Positions 57,297-64,000 of a DNA stretch of 64,000 nt are shown piece by piece (the first letter of the stretch is position 1; each line of letters opens with the position of its first letter). The position numbers and the translations under genes were made by a program. The stretch comes from Rhodospirillaceae bacterium (lineage in GTDB: Bacteria > Pseudomonadota > Alphaproteobacteria > UBA8366). Below the pieces are notes generated by a model. It ran no database searches. It had not been told where the DNA came from and saw only the letters and a program-made list of their open reading frames with translations. The stretch is from NCBI GenBank assembly GCA_002722095.1, contig PBKG01000007.1, forward strand, positions 9,457 through 73,456, given 5' to 3'.

Positions 57297-59021
57297 TCAA
57301 TTTTTGCGGACGGTCGCGTTGGCACGATAGGTCTCCGCGAGTGAAATCAATGCCCGCGCCCGCCACCAAGGCTCGGTCATTTTATCGGTAAGTGCATGCG
57401 CCTTTGCAATCAAGCGGTTAATAAGAGCCGAGGGAAGTCGGCCACCGAGCACGCGGCTGGCGTGTAGGTAAATCAAGCAACGTTCGAACAAATTGGCGAC
57501 TTTTTCGGTATCCGCCAGCGCAGATTCGAAAGAGATAGTTTCAACACCGAACGCCACAAAGCTCCAACTCTTCTTTATTCTCAATGTTTTACGATTTATT
57601 TTTTCGATAACAGCAACAGCTTCCGCCGTCATGCCCAAAGTTAGTGCCCGGTCAATAAAATGGGCACGCGCGTAGTCTGACGCGTAGCTACGATCAAGCA
57701 ACTTTAGAAATTCACCGGCACGCTCGACGAGTAACTTAGCGCCATCGAGATCTCCTGAAGCTTGCCGGGCACCGGCAAAGTTATTCATCGCAACCACTAA
57801 ATTCCGAAGCCGGGCTGGAGATGACTTCTTCTCCGACGCCGCATTTGTCGTTAAATCCTCCGAAAATATCTCCGCTGTCGGCAGAATCAGTGATTGGCGC
57901 GTATCCGCGTTTTTGATTCTCTCAAGAGCACGCCCGGTAGCGTCTTTATCGCCTAGCGCAGCATAGGCTGTCGCGACCATGCCCCATTCGGAATCTAACT
58001 TGCTATCGGGCTCCCGGTCGGCGACACGGCGTTCCGCGGCTCGCACAAGCTCGACTGCATTTTCCCGCTGCCCCCGACGCACGAGTCTGTGGCTCATCTC
58101 GGTGACCAAACTGACATAGATACTCATGCTTGGTTCCTCGACTAACACGTCGAGCATTTCCCGAATCATCCTGCGACCAAGCTCTGCTTTTCCTTTCGTG
58201 AAATGTGCGATCGCAATTGATGCAATAGCCTTTGCCCGATTGCGAATATCCGGAATCGCAAGAGCAACGTTGCGGGCCGCGCTCGGACGGTCCGCATGCG
58301 CCAAACCTTCCGCCATTTCACGCAGGGCGACCAAGATCAAACGCGGATCGCTAATTTTGCCGATAACCTCTCGGCCAACCTTCTCTTCGCCCAAATTTGC
58401 AATCACCCGAACTGCATCGCGCAAAGCCCAATCACGATAGTCAGCGCGTTTTATCTTGGCGATTTCGTCGAGCGCACGGGCGAGTGAACATTGTGTCATC
58501 GTCGCTGGCGTGCATGTCGCAGTGTATGTGATGTCCGCGCTTCCCCTCGCCCAGCGCTCGACGCCACCAACCAAATCACGCGTCTTCGCGTTTTCCTGCA
58601 GAGCGGCTCGGGCACGTATGACCTGTCGTTCGCGCGACTTCTCGAGCAATCTCTGGATGCGGACCGCGTTGGTGACAGCACTCAGATTGAGTATGCCGTC
58701 GGGGCTGAGCCCTCCTTGTCCGATGCGGCCAAATTTTATCTCGAAGCGTCGAATCGCCTTTTCGGTCGCAGCATTCAGACGCCCGTTGATCGGGCCGCGA
58801 TAAAGACCGAGTTCGTCTAACGCACGTTGGATCTCCAATACCTGCGCCGACCATGGAATTTCAGGCTCACCCTTTTCCTGGTCGGGAGCCTTCTCACCGA
58901 TGGCCGCCAGTTGGCGAATGTCTGCTGTTGCCGGCATCACCGCGGCAAGGCCGAGAAATACGCCGGTCAGAACCCTTATTTTCAATCGTTTTAGCCGCAT
59001 CAGCATCATGCGTTGGTACAT
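57297..59021 (-). CDS. peptidoglycan-binding and helical-repeat exported protein
   Basis: A 574-residue protein. Seen: a signal-like segment (KIRVLTGVFLGLAAVMPATA), a peptidoglycan-binding_1 domain (VLEIQRALDELGLYRGPINGR, then LNAATEKAIRRFEIKFG), and a long alpha-solenoid of TPR/HEAT-like helices to the end. I do not recognise the repeat region. The start is uncertain: 59021, 59009, 59006 and 59000 are all ATG in frame; 59021 is used. Likely linked to the Sel1 gene downstream. Confidence 0.75.
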   Translation of the reverse strand: MYQRMMLMRLKRLKIRVLTGVFLGLAAVMPATADIRQLAAIGEKAPDQEKGEPEIPWSAQVLEIQRALDELGLYRGPINGRLNAATEKAIRRFEIKFGRIGQGGLSPDGILNLSAVTNAVRIQRLLEKSRERQVIRARAALQENAKTRDLVGGVERWARGSADITYTATCTPATMTQCSLARALDEIAKIKRADYRDWALRDAVRVIANLGEEKVGREVIGKISDPRLILVALREMAEGLAHADRPSAARNVALAIPDIRNRAKAIASIAIAHFTKGKAELGRRMIREMLDVLVEEPSMSIYVSLVTEMSHRLVRRGQRENAVELVRAAERRVADREPDSKLDSEWGMVATAYAALGDKDATGRALERIKNADTRQSLILPTAEIFSEDLTTNAASEKKSSPARLRNLVVAMNNFAGARQASGDLDGAKLLVERAGEFLKLLDRSYASDYARAHFIDRALTLGMTAEAVAVIEKINRKTLRIKKSWSFVAFGVETISFESALADTEKVANLFERCLIYLHASRVLGGRLPSALINRLIAKAHALTDKMTEPWWRARALISLAETYRANATVRKN

Positions 59022-59058
59022 ATCACGTGGACACAACGCCACAAGGGCGCCGGCCGCG

Positions 59059-60108
59059 TTACTGCTTGGCGCGGAAATAAAGCCGGCCGAAATTACCGAG
59101 CGACAAATTATGCGCGGTAATCCACTGGATCCAACCTCGCTTCCACCAATCTTGAACCGTCGCCGGCGGCAAGTTCTTAAATTTACTTTCATCGACGACC
59201 TTGAAGCCCCGCATTCCGACTTTCTGACCGTCGGGTAGCGTTAAATCGGCGGCGCGAGATATCAGCAAGTCGTGCTGCTTCAAGGCAGCGACGAATTCCC
59301 GTGTCCGGTTCTGCTCACGCGCATAGGCCGAACAAAAGCGCGCGACATTCTGCATCAATTGGCTGGGCTTCCCGTCGTTAAAAAGCGGGCGCTCGGAATT
59401 TTCTTCAATCAGTTCGGACTCTCCATCGACACAAAGCGCGATTTCATCGCTTTCTTGGTGCGATAGCAGAATGAAAGGATAGCGCCGCACAAATGCTGGG
59501 ATATAGCAACCTTCACCCCAGACGCCGTCTTTACCGACAAAGAGATTTTCCTTGCTCCGCACACCCAACACGATCAACGGCATCGCATCATCGTCTGAAT
59601 TAAAAATAACCGGGTAATGACGGGCGGCAGGTATGAACTCGACCCCGTTGACCGGCAACGAATTGGCGGGTTTTGCAAAATCGAATGATATCATCGACGT
59701 CAGGCCAAAGCCTGCGTGCTTGGCCGCGTCCAGCCGTTCAACCGTTTGATAAAACAGAAACGAAACCGTACGCGATGGGTCTTTCGACTGCGTACGTTTT
59801 TTACCATTAGCAGCCTTTTTGGCAGGCGCCTTGCGCGTCGATTTCTTCGCTGATGCTTTTTTTGCAGGCGCTTTCTTCGCCGGCGCTTTTTTAGCGGCGG
59901 TGCGCTTTGCAGCAGGTTTCTTCGCTGCGGGCTTTTTTGCGGCCGTTTTCGCCGCTGGTTTGCTCGCGGATTTTGGGGCGGATTTGGCACGGGACTTCCG
60001 CGCCGTTGTCGGCTTCTTTTTAGCAGTTTCGCTTTCCGACGCCTTCCCCCTTACCGATCTCGACCCCTTTTTGGCCGTTCGAGACTTCTTCTGTGCTGCC
60101 TTGGCCAT
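59059..60108 (-). CDS. SapC-family protein with histone-H1-like Lys/Ala tail
   Basis: A 349-residue protein in two parts. Residues 1-110 are a Lys/Ala/Pro-rich tail like bacterial and eukaryotic H1 C-terminal domains (AAKKPAAKK, APAKKA units). Residues 118-349 are a SapC domain: AARHYPVIF, VLGVRSKENLFV, GCYIPAFVRRYPFIL, ALCVDGESELIEE and the closing FGRLYFRAKQ. ATG 60108 is used with a GAGAAAG site; the upstream in-frame start adds an unlikely segment. SapC was named for a C. fetus S-layer-associated gene; its biochemical role is unclear. The tail suggests binding to nucleic acid or an anionic polymer. Confidence 0.88.
   Translation of the reverse strand: MAKAAQKKSRTAKKGSRSVRGKASESETAKKKPTTARKSRAKSAPKSASKPAAKTAAKKPAAKKPAAKRTAAKKAPAKKAPAKKASAKKSTRKAPAKKAANGKKRTQSKDPSRTVSFLFYQTVERLDAAKHAGFGLTSMISFDFAKPANSLPVNGVEFIPAARHYPVIFNSDDDAMPLIVLGVRSKENLFVGKDGVWGEGCYIPAFVRRYPFILLSHQESDEIALCVDGESELIEENSERPLFNDGKPSQLMQNVARFCSAYAREQNRTREFVAALKQHDLLISRAADLTLPDGQKVGMRGFKVVDESKFKNLPPATVQDWWKRGWIQWITAHNLSLGNFGRLYFRAKQ
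59809..59961 (-). repeat. degenerate tandem repeat coding for KKA/KKP units
   Basis: Repeated blocks coding for AAKKPAAKK and APAKKA-like units cover residues about 50-100 of the SapC-family protein. Confidence 0.8.
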
Positions 60109-60186
60109 TTTACTTTCTCTTCCCAAGTATAGACACCGAAAATCCACCCCGATATCATAAGGCGTCCCTACTCCGCATTTTTTACT

Positions 60187-60222
60187 TATAGTAATTCTTA
60201 CTATTCATCAAGCATTACTATA
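60187..60222. repeat. 9-bp inverted repeat TATAGTAAT ... ATTACTATA
   Basis: Perfect arms at 60187-60195 and 60214-60222 with an 18-base spacer, about 80-115 bases upstream of the SapC-like start. Confidence 0.5.
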
Positions 60223-60357
60223 GATAAGGCATCCACGGCCAAATCCTACCAATAATTCGATATTACACCAAGTCAATTTCGACAGTCGTGGTTCTCACCA
60301 ATCCTTCTTGTCGGGCAACGGCGGCAATTACTACTAAACTTTCAGTCTGTTAGAGAG

Positions 60358-60383
60358 TTGCGCATTTCGCCGCACTTGCGCAT
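60358..60383. repeat. direct repeat TTGCGCAT x2
   Basis: Copies at 60358-60365 and 60376-60383, 18 bases start to start, a spacing compatible with a tandem regulator site. Confidence 0.45.
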
Positions 60384-60439
60384 AAGTCGTAATTTCGACA
60401 TCGAATATCGCGTTGATCCGAGATTTCTTTGGATTCCTT

Positions 60440-60467
60440 CCAAGTAATTTTTATTTGAAGTACTTGG
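60440..60467. repeat. 7-bp inverted repeat CCAAGTA ... TACTTGG
   Basis: Arms at 60440-60446 and 60461-60467, 14-base spacer, 73 bases upstream of the NUDIX gene start. Confidence 0.45.
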
Positions 60468-60539
60468 CGAATTGAAATCACGCTACGTACGGGCCTAAAT
60501 AGTCAAAATGACCACATTGCCAGAGAGAAAGCCGGTGAT

Positions 60540-61142
60540 ATGACCGAGATGACCGACCTAGACGCGAAACAAGTTTCCGATGAGCTACTCTATGATGGCT
60601 TTTTTCAAATGAAGCGGTACCGCTTCCGTCACCGCCTTTTTGCAGGGGGTTGGGCCCCCGAGGTTACGCGCGAAGTATTCGAACGCCAGGAATGTGTATC
60701 GGTTTTGCCATACGACCCGGCTCAAGACAAAGTGGTCCTGATCGAACAATTCCGCCCTGGCCCGATGGCAGCGGGCGACAAGGAGCCTTGGATCACGGAA
60801 ATCATCGCCGGTATCGCCGAAGCCGATGAGACGCTGGAAGACGTCGCAAGGCGCGAGGCGATGGAAGAGGCGGGATGCGAAATCGGAGAAATGGAAGCGA
60901 TATCGAGCCACTATGTCAGCCCCGGCGGCTCCACCGAAGTTATGCATATATTTTGCGGCCTAACCGATAGCAACGGCATCGGCGGCATTTACGGACTTGA
61001 GTCCGAGGGTGAGGACATTCGCGTCTTTACCGAGCCGTTCGAGGATGCATATCGTCGCGTCAAACAGGGCAGTTTACGAAATTCATTCACTATTATCGCG
61101 CTGCAGTGGCTGGCGCTTAATCGCGAGCGTCTTGCCGCTTGA
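60540..61142 (+). CDS. NUDIX hydrolase, ADP-ribose pyrophosphatase type
   Basis: A 200-residue NUDIX protein like NudF. Seen: the NUDIX box GIAEADETLEDVARREAMEE (continuing AGCEIG) and the VLIEQFRPGPMAA and HYVSPGGSTEVMHIF segments typical of ADP-ribose diphosphatases. ATG has AGAGAAAG upstream. The cysteine synthase gene follows after 66 bases. Confidence 0.9.
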   Translation: MTEMTDLDAKQVSDELLYDGFFQMKRYRFRHRLFAGGWAPEVTREVFERQECVSVLPYDPAQDKVVLIEQFRPGPMAAGDKEPWITEIIAGIAEADETLEDVARREAMEEAGCEIGEMEAISSHYVSPGGSTEVMHIFCGLTDSNGIGGIYGLESEGEDIRVFTEPFEDAYRRVKQGSLRNSFTIIALQWLALNRERLAA

Positions 61143-61208
61143 CCCAAACCGTCCAGCGCTATTTGATGTGGCGCCATAAGAAAAACGGTTCGTTAGGGTG
61201 GAAGCTTC

Positions 61209-62207
61209 ATGGATATCCGAGACGGGTTTAGCGCGGCAGTCGGCAACACACCGATGATTAAACTGCAGAAGGTTTCTGAGGAAACCGGCTGTACGATTCT
61301 CGGCAAGGCGGAATTCCTGAATCCCGGTAGCTCGGTCAAAGACCGCGCGGCGCTGGCAATCATCGAAGATGCGGAACAATCCGGCCTTCTGTGCCCGGGT
61401 GGTTTTGTCGTCGAAGGCACCGCCGGCAATACCGGAATCGGATTGGCGCTGGTGGGCAACGCGCGCGGCTATCGCACTGTCATCGTCATTCCCGAAACAC
61501 AAAGCCAGGAAAAGAAAGACATGCTTCGGCTTTGCGGGGCGGAGCTGATTGAAGTTCCCGCGGTTCCCTATAAAGATCCGAACAACTACGTCCATGTTTC
61601 CGAACGCAAGGCCGAAGAACTCGCGCAGTCCGAGCCTACCGGCGCAATTTGGGCAAATCAGTTCGACAACATCGCCAACCGGGAGGGCCACCGGCTAACG
61701 ACCGGACCCGAAATTTGGGAACAAACAGACGGGACGGTCGATGGTTTCGTTTGTGCCGTCGGAACCGGCGGGACCCTGGCCGGCGTCGCCGAAGCGCTCC
61801 GTGCCCGCAACCACGATGTCAAAATCGGACTGGCCGACCCTAGGGGCGCCGCGCTGTTCGAGTACTACGCTAACGGTGAATTGAAATCAGAAGGCGATTC
61901 AATCACCGAAGGCATCGGTCAAGGCCGTGTCACAAAGAACCTGGAAGGCCTTGAGATCGATCTGCCCTACCAGATACCCGACGCGGAAGCACTGCCCTAC
62001 ATCTTCGATCTCTTGAAAGAGGAAGGCCTGTGTCTTGGCGGCTCTAGCGGCATCAACGTCGCTGGCGCCGTGCGAATGGCAAAGGAGTTGGGGCCCGGCC
62101 ATACAATCGTTACCATTCTCTGCGATTACGGTACGCGCTATTCGTCGAAACTGTTCAACCCGGCGTTCCTGCGAGAAAAGGACTTGCCGGTACCGGATTG
62201 GATGTAA
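61209..62207 (+). CDS. cysK: cysteine synthase (CysK family)
   Basis: A 332-residue PLP enzyme that makes cysteine from O-acetylserine and sulfide. Seen: PLP-Lys44 in GSSVKDRAAL, GTAGNTGIGLA (CysK-type loop, here TA rather than TS), AVGTGGTLAGVAEAL, and GGSSGINVAGA. TAATG overlap with sseA makes the pair co-translated. Confidence 0.92.
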   Translation: MDIRDGFSAAVGNTPMIKLQKVSEETGCTILGKAEFLNPGSSVKDRAALAIIEDAEQSGLLCPGGFVVEGTAGNTGIGLALVGNARGYRTVIVIPETQSQEKKDMLRLCGAELIEVPAVPYKDPNNYVHVSERKAEELAQSEPTGAIWANQFDNIANREGHRLTTGPEIWEQTDGTVDGFVCAVGTGGTLAGVAEALRARNHDVKIGLADPRGAALFEYYANGELKSEGDSITEGIGQGRVTKNLEGLEIDLPYQIPDAEALPYIFDLLKEEGLCLGGSSGINVAGAVRMAKELGPGHTIVTILCDYGTRYSSKLFNPAFLREKDLPVPDWM

Positions 62208-63067
62208 TGAACGCGCCCCAATTAGACCCAATAGTCACTACGGACTGGCTCGCCGAACAGCTTGGCGCAGCGGATTTGCGCATTCTCGACGGGACCTATT
62301 TTCTGCCCAATATTCCACGGGACGCAGCAGCGGAATTTGCATCCGAACATATTCCCGGCGCGGTTTTTTTCGATATCGATACTGTTAAGGATCCCGAAAA
62401 CGATCTGCCGCACATGCTACCGGCACCGGAACTATTTTCTTCGCAAGTACGCCAAATGGGCATCGGCGACGGTGATAGAATTGTCGTTTACGACCGCCTC
62501 GGTATGTTTTCCGCCCCCCGCGTCTGGTGGAGCTTTCGCGTTTTCGGCCATGAAAACGTTGCGGTTCTAGACGGCGGATTGCCGAAATGGGTCACCGAAG
62601 AGCGGCCGGTGACCGACGAAACAAACGAGATCACACCGGGCCATTTCACCGCCCGGTTCAACGCGGACTTGGTTCGCACGTTCGACCAAGTTAAGGACAA
62701 CCTTGAAAGCGGAATCGAAACACTGGTCGATGGTCGGCCATCGGATCGTTTCGATGGCAGCGCACCAGAGCCTAGAGAAGGACTGAAGCGCGGGCACATA
62801 CCGCACTCGATCAACCTAACACCGGCCCAATTGATGAATCCGGATTCAGGTACATTCCTCACGGTGTCGGAATTGGCATCGGTTTTCGAAAATGCCGGGA
62901 TCGATCCTACAGCACCGGTCGCCATGACCTGTGGCTCGGGCGTCGCCGCCTCGGCCCTGTCGCTCGCACGTTACCTCATAACCGGTGACATCGCGCCGGT
63001 TTATGACGGCTCGTGGAGCGAATGGGGCGGCCGGGACGATGCACCCGCTGCGACCAAGCCATCCTGA
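62207..63067 (+). CDS. sseA: 3-mercaptopyruvate sulfurtransferase
   Basis: A 286-residue two-rhodanese-domain protein. The active-site loop MTCGSGVAASAL has the CGSGV motif of mercaptopyruvate enzymes. N-terminal inactive domain: LRILDGTYFLP, EHIPGAVFFDID. Start 62207 overlaps the cysK stop; TTG 62198 is less likely. Links to cysteine degradation or sulfane-sulfur supply. Confidence 0.92.
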   Translation: MNAPQLDPIVTTDWLAEQLGAADLRILDGTYFLPNIPRDAAAEFASEHIPGAVFFDIDTVKDPENDLPHMLPAPELFSSQVRQMGIGDGDRIVVYDRLGMFSAPRVWWSFRVFGHENVAVLDGGLPKWVTEERPVTDETNEITPGHFTARFNADLVRTFDQVKDNLESGIETLVDGRPSDRFDGSAPEPREGLKRGHIPHSINLTPAQLMNPDSGTFLTVSELASVFENAGIDPTAPVAMTCGSGVAASALSLARYLITGDIAPVYDGSWSEWGGRDDAPAATKPS

Positions 63068-63076
63068 CCTCGCACG

Positions 63077-63682
63077 ATGGTTCGGCCGGTAAACGAAATA
63101 GATTCCGATCGGCTTGACGTTACCGTCACCTATCTTGATATGACCGCACGGCCGACCCGGCCGCCGCGACCGGCACCGATCCTTGACGTGCCGACGATGA
63201 TCCTAAAAGCAGAGCAGCCGACGGTCGCATTCTATCGCCACCTCTACGCTGCGGTTGGCCTGCCTTGGCTTTGGTTCGAACGGGCGGAAATGAAGGATGC
63301 CGCTCTGCAGATGGTCCTCGAGGACGAAAATATCGACATCTACGTTTTATATGTCGGCGGCGTGCCGGCAGGATTTGCAGAGTTTGACGCACGGCGCCCG
63401 CCCAACGCTCGTGAGGGTGACCTTCATCTCGCTTATTTTGGCCTAGTGAGCGAATTTATTGGCCGTGGCCTCGGTCCTTTTTTTCTCGACGCGGTAGTTG
63501 AAATTGCCTGGGCGCGTGAGATCGACCGGCTATGGCTGCGCACTTGCACTTTGGATCACCCTTCGGCGTTACCGGTCTATCAAAAAGCCGGTTTCGAGGT
63601 GTTCGCTCAAGAACAGCACCTAATCCAGGATCCGCGGGAGCGCGGCGTAATCCCGCGCGTAGATCGCCCCACGGCACCCTAA
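63077..63682 (+). CDS. GNAT-family N-acetyltransferase
   Basis: A 201-residue GNAT protein. Seen: [20 protein letters not shown], the acetyl-CoA pyrophosphate loop (R/QxxGxG/A type GRGLG), [21 protein letters not shown]. Nine bases after sseA and likely co-transcribed. Substrate unknown. Overlaps the convergent FAD gene by four bases. Confidence 0.87.
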   Translation: MVRPVNEIDSDRLDVTVTYLDMTARPTRPPRPAPILDVPTMILKAEQPTVAFYRHLYAAVGLPWLWFERAEMKDAALQMVLEDENIDIYVLYVGGVPAGFAEFDARRPPNAREGDLHLAYFGLVSEFIGRGLGPFFLDAVVEIAWAREIDRLWLRTCTLDHPSALPVYQKAGFEVFAQEQHLIQDPRERGVIPRVDRPTAP

Positions 63683-64000
63683 ATTTGTAGCAGATCTGCG
63701 GTGTGCTCGGCGAGCGCCATAGAGCTTGTGACCCCGGGCGATTCGATGCCGAACATATTCGCCAATCCTTTGATTCCGTGATCTGAGGGCCCTTGAACCA
63801 TAAAATCCGGAAGCGGTGTGCCGGGCCCATGAATCTTAGGCCTGATACCCGCATAGTCGGGATTTAGAGAATCATCGGGCAATCCCGGCCAGTAGGTTCG
63901 GATGGCTTCGTAGAATCCTTCACAGCGTGACGGGTCTACCTCGTAGTCGAGATTATCGCCTCCGTCGAGCCATTCCACATCGGGCCCAAATCGCGCTTGG
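63679..64000 (-). CDS. L-2-hydroxyglutarate dehydrogenase-like FAD oxidoreductase, C-terminal part
   Basis: The last 106 codons and a partial one of a gene that runs off the window's end. Seen: [23 protein letters not shown] and [23 protein letters not shown], matching the C terminus of L2HGDH/DAO-type FAD enzymes. The start lies beyond 64000. Confidence 0.85.
   Translation of the reverse strand, partial: QARFGPDVEWLDGGDNLDYEVDPSRCEGFYEAIRTYWPGLPDDSLNPDYAGIRPKIHGPGTPLPDFMVQGPSDHGIKGLANMFGIESPGVTSSMALAEHTADLLQI

Larger units (their letters stand above)
60109..60539. promoter_or_regulatory. structured 431-bp intergenic region, no gene
   Basis: Divergent region between sapC-like (minus) and the NUDIX gene (plus). 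No ORF or known RNA. It contains three small symmetries, listed separately, and is AT-rich. It should hold both promoters. Confidence 0.5.

Overview
The window looks like a chromosomal core region of an alphaproteobacterium, probably Rhodospirillales-like or a marine relative. This rests on gene content and order. There is a PopZ-type polar organiser next to valS. The order erpA / dgt-argS-SPOR-nagZ-(M50)-scpA-scpB-(ABC)-tatA-tatB-tatC-serS-surE-pcm-nlpD is kept. A secF-secD-yajC block sits beside an Mth938-domain gene, a Pcm-like gene sits upstream of a TolC-type gene, and trmFO is present. No rRNA, CRISPR array, insertion sequence, prophage or integrase was seen. Two tRNA genes (Cys and Asn) lie at about 47.0-47.3 kb.

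Layout. 0-3.4 kb: LLM-class oxidoreductase, 2-hydroxyacid dehydrogenase and a NupC transporter on the plus strand. 3.4-8.5 kb: coaD, gyrA, an OmpA-type lipoprotein and ssb on the minus strand. 8.7-17.9 kb: uvrA, two MmgE/PrpD paralogues, trmFO, a squalene-synthase-like protein resembling NDUFAF6, a PuuD-type membrane protein and an Mth938 protein. 17.9-20.8 kb: secF, secD, yajC. 21-35.3 kb: a DUF815 ATPase, then the long minus-strand cell-envelope, protein-export and chromosome block from nlpD to dgt. It contains an orphan iron-type ABC ATPase that appears to have its own Fur-like operator. 35.5-38.4 kb: erpA, a flavin-dependent halogenase-family gene and xth. 38.4-46.9 kb: two unknown lipoproteins, ilvD, valS, popZ, tolC and a degenerate pcm paralogue. 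47-50.9 kb: tRNAs, a sulfotransferase, a small Sel1 protein, a 2OG-Fe(II) oxygenase and a CapA-family protein.

50.9-56.0 kb is a tight four-gene minus-strand operon (class III aminotransferase, CaiB/BaiF CoA-transferase, OYE ene-reductase, SLC13-type permease) that looks like an uptake and catabolic unit for an unidentified substrate. 56.0-60.1 kb holds a membrane-anchored Sel1 protein, a peptidoglycan-binding helical-repeat protein and a SapC-domain protein with a long histone-H1-like Lys/Ala tail. 60.5-63.7 kb carries a NUDIX hydrolase, cysteine synthase, mercaptopyruvate sulfurtransferase and a GNAT enzyme. The window ends inside an L2HGDH-like FAD oxidoreductase.

Most of the window is ordinary housekeeping sequence. 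The items most worth following are the H1-tailed SapC protein and its structured upstream region, the Fur-box-preceded orphan ABC ATPase, the apparent AUC start of pcm, the pair of mitochondrial complex I assembly-factor homologues beside SecDF, the solitary halogenase, and the four-gene catabolic operon. No defence system or plainly new multi-gene machine was recognised.
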